A stretch of 64,000 nt of DNA from assembly GCF_000308755.1 (NCBI RefSeq), contig NZ_BAGF01000024.1, positions 1 through 64,000 on the forward strand, in the 5' to 3' direction. Below, piece by piece: positions 44,643 to 51,378 of the stretch; the stretch's first letter is position 1, and each line of letters opens with the position of its first letter. Below the pieces are notes generated by a model. That model saw only the letters and a list, made by a program, of their open reading frames with translations. It was not told the origin of the DNA and ran no database searches. The translations under genes were made by a program, and so were the position numbers. The stretch is from Nocardia pneumoniae NBRC 100136. Its GTDB lineage: Bacteria; Actinomycetota; Actinomycetes; Mycobacteriales; Mycobacteriaceae.

Positions 44643-45308
44643 ATGACGGAACAACGAGTGCTGCACGTACCCGATCCCGCCGAGCGGGAGAATCTGGCGA
44701 CCTTCCTGACCAGGGCGGCGCGTCTGGATCCCGCGGCGGTGGTGCGCCTGCGCCGCCGCGGGGAACACTATGTCGCCGCATGGGTGGCGACCGGTTTCGA
44801 GGCGCTGGCGGTGCGCACCGTGGTCGCCGAGCTCGGCGTCGACGATGTGACCGTCGGCGCCGAGCTGGTGCTGGCCGGGCTGGCCGCCGGTAGCCCGATC
44901 GACCTCGGATATTCGATGGACTCCGCCTGGCGTGGCGCACTGCCGCCCGCGGACGGCTTCGCGCATGTCGACGACGTGCCCGCGCGCACCCTGGTCGAAC
45001 TCGCCGAACAGGGTGCGCGGCTGGCGAAGGAACACGGCAGCAGCCACGGTCCGCCCGCCTCGCTGCTCGACCAGGCCGTGCTGACCGTTTCCGGGGCGGG
45101 CACCCAGGTACAGGTGCCGATGCGGGTCGTCTTCGCGCTCACCGCAATGGATTTCATCCCGCATTCGGGCGAGAAGGCCGATCCGCGCCGCATCCCGCCC
45201 GCCGAGATCGTTCGGGTCCGCGCGACCAGGACATGGTTGCGGCTGGACGCTCGCTACGGCTCGGTTGCCCGCCGCATCGGCGGCGGAATCCCCCTGCTGC
45301 CGCAGTGA
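44643..45308 (+). CDS. conserved hypothetical protein (Rv2474c-like)
   Basis: This 221-aa soluble alpha/beta protein has no catalytic motif I recognise. Blocks include ARLDPAAVVRLRRRGEHYVAAW, IDLGYSMDSAWRGALPP and IGGGIPLLPQ at the end. ATG 44643 is chosen over GTG 44640 because GGAG at 44631-44634 is better spaced. Position after gdh and the thioesterase matches Rv2474c, so the identity is supported by conserved order. Function unknown. Confidence 0.8.
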   Translation: MTEQRVLHVPDPAERENLATFLTRAARLDPAAVVRLRRRGEHYVAAWVATGFEALAVRTVVAELGVDDVTVGAELVLAGLAAGSPIDLGYSMDSAWRGALPPADGFAHVDDVPARTLVELAEQGARLAKEHGSSHGPPASLLDQAVLTVSGAGTQVQVPMRVVFALTAMDFIPHSGEKADPRRIPPAEIVRVRATRTWLRLDARYGSVARRIGGGIPLLPQ

Positions 45309-45322
45309 GCTGTGTTTGATTT

Positions 45323-45341
45323 GCAGCGCCTGCGGCGCTGC
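45323..45341 (+). terminator. terminator hairpin of the gdh operon
   Basis: GCAGCGCC and GGCGCTGC form a perfect 8-bp stem around TGC, 14 nt after the operon's last stop codon. Confidence 0.65.
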
Positions 45342-45344
45342 GTG

Positions 45345-45437
45345 TTCGCGGCCCCTGTGTGGCTCGCGTCCGAGCGACCGCCGCTTGCGACTTCGTCGCT
45401 TGCGCGGCGGCCGCTCGGACGCGAGCCGGGCCGCGAA
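45345..45437. repeat. 93-bp extended palindrome
   Basis: Outer arms of 10 nt (45345-45354 with 45428-45437) are perfect. The main arms of 24 nt (45361-45384 with 45404-45427) have one mismatch. The loop itself contains a small hairpin GCGAC-TTC-GTCGC. As RNA or cruciform DNA this is far stronger than needed for termination and may be an interspersed repeat element. Confidence 0.8.
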
Positions 45438-45832
45438 CGGGGAATGCTCGGTCTCGCTTCGCTCGAAAACAAGGGCCGGGCCGACGTGTTGCGATGGCAG
45501 GCGATCGCTACATCCACAGTCGGGGTTGGGTCGGTCCGGTTTTGTGCGATGGACAGCGCGCCATCGAGGTGCGCTATCCGGAGGGCTTGCCGGCCAGTGC
45601 CCGCAGGTGGCGACTCGATCGGGGGACCCACGGATCCTGCTGCGCGGTCAGGCGATTGCTGTGCTCTGCGAAAGCACGGTCATTGCGTGTTTGGGTTCCG
45701 GGGCGAATTCCCTTGTATCACATGGCTGCCCGCAAACGATCGATGGAGTGGACGGCGCCGTCGGTAGGAGGGGACGGCGCCGTCCCGGATGAGTACTGTG
45801 GAAAGCCTGGCCGAGAACGGATTTCGGATTGG

Positions 45833-46144
45833 TCAGGAGACGCCGAGCAGGCGCAACAGCGCTGTGGTCGCGGCGGCGGCCAGGATCACCACCAGGATGG
45901 GTTGCTGTTTCCAGGCGAGTGCTCCGCCGACGAGAACTCCTGCGGGCACGGCGAATCCGAGATCACCCGTGCCGAGCGGCAAGGTCATGACGGCGACCAG
46001 TGCGGTGAGCAGGACGACCGCGCCGATCTCCAGCAGGCGCACCGCGCGTGCGGGAATGCGGACTCGTTCGCGCAGCGCCGGACCGGCCCAGCGGAACGCG
46101 TAGGTGCCCGCGGCGAGGGCGACTATTCCGGCGGCCAGCATCAT
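45833..46144 (-). CDS. azlD: AzlD-type branched-chain amino acid exporter subunit
   Basis: This 103-aa protein has three to four hydrophobic helices (MMLAAGIVALAAGTYAFRWAGPAL, VVLLTALVAVMTLP, ILVVILAAAATTALL). It is the small partner of AzlC; together they export branched-chain amino acids or related compounds (LIV-E family). ATG 46144 overlaps the azlC stop (ATGA), so the subunits are made together in fixed ratio. Confidence 0.85.
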   Translation of the reverse strand: MMLAAGIVALAAGTYAFRWAGPALRERVRIPARAVRLLEIGAVVLLTALVAVMTLPLGTGDLGFAVPAGVLVGGALAWKQQPILVVILAAAATTALLRLLGVS

Positions 46145-46836
46145 CGCGCTTCCTGCTGGACGGCCGGATCCGGTCGTTCGCGCGCCGCGACGAGCACGCC
46201 CGAAAGAGCGAGCAGGACGGGCAGTCCGGTGGGCAGGAACGGTGCGCTGGCCAGCGCGACCGCGGTGCCCGCGGCGGCCGCGCCGAGCGTGGCGCGATCG
46301 CGCAGGGCAGGCAGCACCAGCGCGAGCAGCACCGCGGGAAACACCGCGTCCAATCCGAGGGCCGCGGTGTCGGGGACCACCGACCCGATCAACGCTCCGA
46401 TCGCCGCACCGCTGGGCCACGCGAGCAGCACTCCGGCGCCGGTGACCCAATAGGCCGCCCGCTTGCGCCGCGCGTCGGGCTGCGCGATGGCCAGTGCCAC
46501 GGACTCGTCGTTCATCAGATGCACCCCGAGCGTGCGGCGCCAGCCGGTGCCGACCACGTCGGGGACCGACAGTCCGTACGGCAGGTGCCTGGCATTCACC
46601 AGCAGCCCCGCCAGCACCGCTGCGATCGGACTACCGCCGGTGGCGACGATGCCGAGGAAAAGGAATTCCGAGCTTCCGGCGAGCACCACGCACCCGAGGA
46701 GGACCGGCAACCAGATCGGGAAGCCCGCACCGACCGCGGTGGCCCCGTAGGAGATCCCGATGACGCCGACGGCGGCGCAGACCGCCACGATGCCCATCAC
46801 CTCGTCCCGGCCCAGTGTTCGCCATATCGAACGCAT
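46141..46836 (-). CDS. azlC: AzlC-type branched-chain amino acid exporter subunit
   Basis: This 231-aa polytopic protein has AzlC signatures: SYGATAVGAGFPIWLPVLL, GSSEFLFLGIVATGGSP, NARHLPYGLSV and LMNDESVALA. It is encoded with AzlD and lies divergent to an XRE-cupin regulator that probably controls it. ATG 46836 (MRSIWRT) is chosen; ATG 46854 (MFTIENM, 237 aa) is possible. Neither has a clear ribosome site, so the transcript may be leaderless. Confidence 0.85.
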   Translation of the reverse strand: MRSIWRTLGRDEVMGIVAVCAAVGVIGISYGATAVGAGFPIWLPVLLGCVVLAGSSEFLFLGIVATGGSPIAAVLAGLLVNARHLPYGLSVPDVVGTGWRRTLGVHLMNDESVALAIAQPDARRKRAAYWVTGAGVLLAWPSGAAIGALIGSVVPDTAALGLDAVFPAVLLALVLPALRDRATLGAAAAGTAVALASAPFLPTGLPVLLALSGVLVAARERPDPAVQQEAR

Positions 46837-46889
46837 GTTTTCTATGGTGAACATGGCAGGCCGGTTCGTCAATATGGTTTTCTGTTGGC
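46837..46889. promoter_or_regulatory. divergent promoter/operator region with direct repeats
   Basis: This 53-bp gap lies between azlC and its regulator. GTTTTCTATGG (46837-46847) and GTTTTCTGTTGG (46877-46888) are direct repeats 40 bp apart, each abutting a start codon, and are good candidates for regulator binding. No clear -35 boxes were seen. Confidence 0.4.
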
Positions 46890-47456
46890 ATGACGCAGCA
46901 GGACGCGACGACGACGCCCCAGGCGGTGATCGCCGCCGCGCTGCGCCGCGAGCGCACCAGGGCCGGGTTGTCGTTGAGCGAGGTCGCCCACCGGGCAGGC
47001 ATCGCGAAATCCACGTTGTCGCAACTGGAATCGGGGACCGGGAATCCGAGCCTGGAGACATTGTGGGCGTTGTGCGTCGCGCTGGACATGCCGTTCTCCC
47101 GATTGCTCGACCCGCCGCGCCCGAACGTGCACGTGATCCGGGCGGGCGAAGGGCCGGTGGTCGCCGCCGAGCAGTCGGAGTATCGAGCGACGCTGCTGGC
47201 CGCCGGTCCGGCGAACTCACGGCGCGATCTGTTCCGCATCACGGCCGAACCCGGGCATGCGCGCAGATCGGATCCGCACATCCCGGGCGTCGTCGAACAC
47301 GTGCTGCTCGCCGAGGGACGCGCGCTGGTCGGTCCCGTCGACGCGCCGGTCGAATTACATCCCGGCGACTACATCGCCTATCCAGGCGATCGGCCGCATG
47401 TGTTCGAAGCCCTTGCCTCGCCGACGTGGGCGACGCTGGTGATCGAGTACACCTGA
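46890..47456 (+). CDS. XRE-family regulator with C-terminal cupin domain
   Basis: The protein is 188 aa. An HTH lies at about residues 12-66 (LRRERTRAGLSLSEVAHRAG, then IAKSTLSQLESGTGNPSLE). The cupin sits at 110-188 (HIPGVVEHVLLAEGRALV, HPGDYIAYPGDRPHVFEAL) and should bind the effector. Such proteins repress or activate adjacent transporters. It is divergent from azlCD with 53 bp between start codons, so the exporter is its likely target. The stop lies 4 nt from the stop of the convergent HNH gene. Confidence 0.88.
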   Translation: MTQQDATTTPQAVIAAALRRERTRAGLSLSEVAHRAGIAKSTLSQLESGTGNPSLETLWALCVALDMPFSRLLDPPRPNVHVIRAGEGPVVAAEQSEYRATLLAAGPANSRRDLFRITAEPGHARRSDPHIPGVVEHVLLAEGRALVGPVDAPVELHPGDYIAYPGDRPHVFEALASPTWATLVIEYT

Positions 47457-47460
47457 GCGA

Positions 47461-48165
47461 TCAGGCCGCGCCTTCGCCGAGATACTGCAACCACACCGGG
47501 TCGAGCTCCGCGGTGGTGGACAGCAGGCGCCAGTGCGGGCCCTTCGGCGAGACCAGCGGGGATCGCAGCGTCCAGCCGAGCTCGCTGAGCAGCTTGTCGG
47601 CTTTGCGGTGGTTGCACGGCGCGCAGCTGGCGACGCAGTTCTCCCAGGAGTGTTCTCCGCCCCGGCTGCGCGGGATGACGTGGTCGATGGTCTCGGCCTT
47701 GCCGCCGCAGTAGCCGCACCGGTAGCGGTCCCGGTGCATGAGCGCGGCGCGGGTCATCGGCACCCGGGCGCGGTAGGGCACGTGAACGTAACTGCGCAGG
47801 CGGATCACCGAGGGGATGGCGACCGACGTCTCGGCGGAGTGCACCACCGGTCCCTCGTCGTTGTGATGAACGGCGTCGGCCTTGTCGCAGATGAGTAAGA
47901 CGATCGCGCGGCGCGCGGACAAAGCGGTGAGCGGCTCGTAGGTGGCGTTCAGCAGCAGCACCCTGGTCTTGAGCCAGTTCGTGCCCTCGGCGGGCGGTGC
48001 GGTGGGGCGGGGGCCATGGTCGTGATGGCCACGATGTCCACCCGGATAATGTTCGGACAAGATGTGCAGCGGAGTAGCCCCCGACCCACGATTGTGGACG
48101 TCGGCGGGCTGGAGTTGTCGGTGCGCTCGCACCTCGTGTGACCGCGCACTATGCCGCTGCTTCAT
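47461..48165 (-). CDS. HNH endonuclease family protein
   Basis: This protein of about 234 aa has a C-terminal HNH domain: CGYCGGKAETIDHVIPRSRG, then WENCVASCAPCNHRKAD. Two CxxC pairs bind structural zinc, and the DH...N...H positions form the metal-dependent nuclease centre. The middle block LLNATYEPLTALSARRAIVL is typical of the actinobacterial clade that includes Rv2469c. The N-terminus is a His/Arg-rich low-complexity segment. The start is uncertain: ATG 48165 gives a length near the family norm, ATG 48237 would add 24 residues, and neither has a strong ribosome site. Confidence 0.82.
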   Translation of the reverse strand: MKQRHSARSHEVRAHRQLQPADVHNRGSGATPLHILSEHYPGGHRGHHDHGPRPTAPPAEGTNWLKTRVLLLNATYEPLTALSARRAIVLLICDKADAVHHNDEGPVVHSAETSVAIPSVIRLRSYVHVPYRARVPMTRAALMHRDRYRCGYCGGKAETIDHVIPRSRGGEHSWENCVASCAPCNHRKADKLLSELGWTLRSPLVSPKGPHWRLLSTTAELDPVWLQYLGEGAA

Positions 48166-48401
48166 CTCGACCTCGATTTCATGATTGGCAGGATCATGTG
48201 GTATCTGCGGAGCAGAGACTGTCACCCAGTTGACCATGGAACGTCGGGCATTGCACGGTGATTTCCAACAATGTCCGGTTAACTGTGGCTGAAGAGCTGC
48301 CCGGCCGCGACGTTTCCCGGCGCTGAGCGGCCGCGGAACAGCAGCCGCGCGTTGCCGCGGGCACAATGGACAGCGGCGCATCCGGTGAATCGAGAGGGTC
48401 T

Positions 48402-48806
48402 ATGACTTCGGGCGAGCAGACAGCGACGTCGTTCTACGAGGCGGTCGGCGGGGCGGAGACGTTCCGGCGGATCGTCGCGACGTTCTATCGCGAGGTCGCG
48501 GCCGACGAGGTGCTGCGTCCGCTCTATCCGGAGGAGGACCTCGCTCCGGCCGAGCGCCGGTTGCGGATGTTCCTCGAGCAGTACTGGGGCGGTCCGCGCA
48601 CCTACTCCGACGAGCGCGGTCATCCGCGCCTGCGCATGCGGCACATGCCGTTCACCATCGGACCGATCGAGCGTGACGCCTGGTTGCGCTGCATGCGCAT
48701 CGCGGTCGCGGAGATCGAGCCCGAAATCCTCGACGACGAGCACCGCAAGGCGCTGCTGGACTACCTGGAGATGGCCGCCAATTCGTTGGTGAACGCCCCG
48801 TTCTGA
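48402..48806 (+). CDS. glbO: group II truncated hemoglobin GlbO
   Basis: The protein is 134 aa. The 2/2 globin pattern is clear: [36 protein letters not shown] with the proximal His in the MRHMPF block, and a Trp in DAWLRCM (the G8 Trp of group II). Rv2470 is the close counterpart. It binds oxygen/NO and may serve peroxide or NO handling near the respiratory chain. ATG 48402 follows GAGAGGG. Confidence 0.93.
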   Translation: MTSGEQTATSFYEAVGGAETFRRIVATFYREVAADEVLRPLYPEEDLAPAERRLRMFLEQYWGGPRTYSDERGHPRLRMRHMPFTIGPIERDAWLRCMRIAVAEIEPEILDDEHRKALLDYLEMAANSLVNAPF

Positions 48807-48888
48807 CCACGCCTGCTCGCGCGGCGGGCCGGGCTGCGTTCGACCGCGTTGCGGTCGGCGAAAGTTCGGCTTTGGCACTATTGCGGAT

Positions 48889-50493
48889 GTGAGTGATGCA
48901 TCAGCCGTAACTGCCCCGGTGGATCGCGCCACCCAGCCGTGGTGGCGGTCGGCCGTGTTCTACCAGGTCTATCCGAGATCCTTCGCGGATTCCAGTGGCG
49001 ACGGGGTCGGTGATCTCGGCGGAGTCCGGGACAAACTCGGCTACCTCGAACTGCTCGGCGTCGACGCGCTGTGGGTCTGTCCGGTGATGCGTTCCCCGAT
49101 GGCCGACGGCGGCTACGACGTCGCCGATCCGCGCGACATCGACCAGCTCTTCGGCGGTCTCGCCGCGATGGACGCGCTGATCGCCGAGGCGCACGCCCGC
49201 CGGATCAAGGTCACCATGGACCTGGTGCCCAACCACACCAGCGATCAGCACCCGTGGTTCCGCGCGGCGCTGGCGGCGGGCCCCGGTAGCCGGGAACGGG
49301 AGCGGTACATCTTCCGCGACGGCCGCGGACCCGGCGGAGCCGAGCCGCCGAACAACTGGCCGAGCATCTTCGGCGGGCCCGCCTGGACCAGGATCACCGA
49401 ACCCGACGGCACACCGGGCCAGTGGTACCTGCACATCTTCGCCCGCGAGCAACCCGACCTGAACTGGGCCGATCCCGAGGTGGCCGCCGATTTCGAGCAG
49501 ACCCTGCGGTTCTGGCTCGACCGTGGCGTGGACGGGTTCCGGCTCGACGTCGCGCACGGTATGGCCAAACCCGACGGCCTGCCCGACATGCCCGAGCTCG
49601 CCGTCTCGGCGCTGCTCGCACACGACGACACCGACCCCCGCTTCAACAACCCCGCGGTCCACGAGATCCACCGCCGGATTCGCAAGGTGGTCGACGAGTA
49701 TCCGGACGCGGTGACCATCGGCGAAGTGTGGGTCAACGACAACACCCGCTTCGGCGAGTACGTCCGCTCCGACGAACTGCACCTGGCGTTCAATTTCCGT
49801 CTCGCCGAGTCCGCGTTCAGCGCCGAGGCGGTCCGCGACGCGATCGACAACTCACTCGCCGCCGTCGGGCCGGTCTTCGCCGTCCCCACCTGGACGCTGT
49901 CCAATCACGACATCGAGCGCGAGGTCACCCGGTACGGCGGCGGCGCGCTCGGTGTCGCGCGGGCGCGGGCGATGATTCTGCTGGAGCTCGCGCTGCCCGG
50001 CGCGGTGTTCATCTACAACGGCGCCGAGCTGGGGCTGCCGAACGTGGACGACCTGCCGGAGGAGGTGCTGCAGGATCCCGTGTGGGAGCGCTCCGGGCAC
50101 ACCCAGCGCGGCCGCGACGGCTGCCGGGTGCCGTTGCCGTGGGAGGGCGCCGAGCCGCCGTTCGGGTTCACCACCGGCAGGCCCTGGCTGCCGATTCCCG
50201 CCGAGTGGGCGGGGCTGACGGTCGAAGCGCAGCTGGAGGAACTCGGCTCCACCTTGTCGCTGTACCGCATGGCGATCGAACTGCGTCGGCTGCGTCCGGA
50301 GTTCACCGGGGACCGGATCGAGTGGTACGGCAGCCCGCCGGGCTGTCTGGCATTCCGCCGATCCGGCGGACTGGTCTGCGTGCTCAACGCCTCCGGCGCG
50401 CCGATCCAGCTGCCGCCGGGGGAGGTGCTGCTGGCCAGCGCGCCGTCCGACGGCGGGCAGCTGCCGCCGAACGCGACCGCCTGGTTGGTCTGA
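48889..50493 (+). CDS. aglA: GH13 alpha-glucosidase (AglA-like)
   Basis: This 534-aa (beta/alpha)8 glucoside hydrolase has family regions I (DLVPNHTSD), II (GFRLDVAHGM, nucleophile Asp), III (IGEVWV, acid/base Glu) and IV (LSNHDIER, transition-state Asp). The N-terminal FYQVYPRSFADSSGDGVGDLGG is typical of oligo-1,6-/alpha-glucosidases. It should release glucose from short alpha-glucans or maltose/trehalose-derived oligosaccharides. It corresponds to Rv2471. The start is GTG 48889 with no ribosome site but a CACTAT -10-like element at 48876-48881, so a leaderless message is likely. Confidence 0.92.
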   Translation: MSDASAVTAPVDRATQPWWRSAVFYQVYPRSFADSSGDGVGDLGGVRDKLGYLELLGVDALWVCPVMRSPMADGGYDVADPRDIDQLFGGLAAMDALIAEAHARRIKVTMDLVPNHTSDQHPWFRAALAAGPGSRERERYIFRDGRGPGGAEPPNNWPSIFGGPAWTRITEPDGTPGQWYLHIFAREQPDLNWADPEVAADFEQTLRFWLDRGVDGFRLDVAHGMAKPDGLPDMPELAVSALLAHDDTDPRFNNPAVHEIHRRIRKVVDEYPDAVTIGEVWVNDNTRFGEYVRSDELHLAFNFRLAESAFSAEAVRDAIDNSLAAVGPVFAVPTWTLSNHDIEREVTRYGGGALGVARARAMILLELALPGAVFIYNGAELGLPNVDDLPEEVLQDPVWERSGHTQRGRDGCRVPLPWEGAEPPFGFTTGRPWLPIPAEWAGLTVEAQLEELGSTLSLYRMAIELRRLRPEFTGDRIEWYGSPPGCLAFRRSGGLVCVLNASGAPIQLPPGEVLLASAPSDGGQLPPNATAWLV

Positions 50494-50584
50494 GGAAGGC
50501 CGAAAGCCCAGGTCACGGCGTGACGACGGCGACATCGACCGGCCAACGGTTCGACCGGACGCAGAACTACTACACACGATCGTC

Positions 50585-50590
50585 TACCTT
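50585..50590 (+). promoter_or_regulatory. candidate -10 TACCTT for a leaderless transcript
   Basis: TACCTT fits TANNNT, and the GTG start at 50597 lies 7 nt downstream, where transcription should begin. Confidence 0.45.
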
Positions 50591-50596
50591 TGACCC

Positions 50597-50875
50597 GTGA
50601 GCATTCTCGAGACAGTGCTGATCTTCGCCGGCATCCCGCTGGTGATCTACGGCGTCATCGCCGGATTGTCGTTTCTCGGTAAGCCATTGCCTGGCGAGAA
50701 GCCGGTCCACTTCACCCTCGGTCAGAAGTGGACCCAGCCGCCGGTGCTGTGGAGTGCCACCGGAGAGGTGATCGGCTCGGGTCACCACTTTCCGGAAACG
50801 CCGCATGGGCAGCATGCGGCCATCGAGTCCACCGAGGTGGAACTGATCGGAGGACGGGCAAGTGGCAGGTTCTAA
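50597..50875 (+). CDS. small single-span membrane protein, CtaJ-like
   Basis: The protein is 92 aa. One transmembrane helix lies at about residues 4-28 (ETVLIFAGIPLVIYGVIAGL). A short cytosolic or periplasmic tail follows with HFTLGQKWTQPPVLWSA and ends IGGRASGRF. The pattern agrees with the small actinobacterial protein annotated as aa3-type oxidase subunit CtaJ, though I rely on memory of the motif. The downstream DUF5130 gene overlaps it by 14 nt, so the two are co-translated. Confidence 0.6.
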   Translation: MSILETVLIFAGIPLVIYGVIAGLSFLGKPLPGEKPVHFTLGQKWTQPPVLWSATGEVIGSGHHFPETPHGQHAAIESTEVELIGGRASGRF

Positions 50876-51326
50876 GTGGCCCGCGGTGGTCGAAGCCGAT
50901 CTGCCGCACGGATACGCGATCACCAGCAGCGGGCGCGTCTCCGGCGTGCACGAGGCGGGCGACGTGTTCAAGGAAGCGCCGTTCAACGACCACGAGCGGC
51001 TCACGATGGACAACGTGCTCACCGAGGCGACCCGCGCGACCAAGGTGCGCTTCAACGTCTACATCGGCGATCTGGGCGAGGACCCGGCCGCGGGCGCTGA
51101 CGCCCTCTTCCCCGGCACACCCGAGGCGGCGCACTCGGTGCTCATCGCCGTCTCGCCGAACGAAAAGGCGATCGAGGTGCGTGCGGGCCGGGAGGTCGCC
51201 GACCGCGCGAACGATCGCGTCTGCCAGCTCGGCGTCACCGCGGCGCTGAGTTCGTTCCGGCAGGGCGAGCTGATCGACGGCCTGGTCTCGGCGGTCCGCG
51301 TGATGGCCGCGGCCATCGGGAGGTAG
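50862..51326 (+). CDS. DUF5130 family protein
   Basis: This 154-aa protein has blocks DLPHGYAITSSGRVSGVHEA, KVRFNVYIGDLG and ANDRVCQLGVTAALSSFRQG. The fold resembles TPM-type domains of membrane-associated assembly proteins. It has no signal peptide. GTG 50862 is used; it overlaps the upstream membrane protein gene. Rv2468c occupies the same position in M. tuberculosis. Function unknown; coupling to a CtaJ-like protein hints at a respiratory-complex role (inference). Confidence 0.75.
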   Translation: MAGSKWPAVVEADLPHGYAITSSGRVSGVHEAGDVFKEAPFNDHERLTMDNVLTEATRATKVRFNVYIGDLGEDPAAGADALFPGTPEAAHSVLIAVSPNEKAIEVRAGREVADRANDRVCQLGVTAALSSFRQGELIDGLVSAVRVMAAAIGR

Positions 51327-51334
51327 GTCGTAAC

Positions 51335-51372
51335 CCGGCGCGTCCACCCCTTCGACGGGGTGGACGCGCCGG
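51335..51372. terminator. strong bidirectional terminator
   Basis: A perfect 16-bp GC-rich stem (51335-51350 with 51357-51372) has a 6-nt loop TTCGAC and is followed by TTTCGTTT. It lies between convergent genes ending at 51326 and 51379. Confidence 0.85.
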
Positions 51373-51378
51373 TTTCGT

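Larger units (their letters stand above)
45309..45832. other. 524-bp intergenic region with palindromes
   Basis: It holds the terminator hairpin at 45323-45341 and the very long inverted repeat at 45345-45437. The rest (45440-45832) contains only shadow frames and no recognised site. Confidence 0.6.

Noticed and set aside
45359..46453. 364-codon plus-strand frame over azlD and the palindrome
   Set aside because: Arg/Gly/Ala shadow antisense to azlCD; the palindrome would lie inside it.
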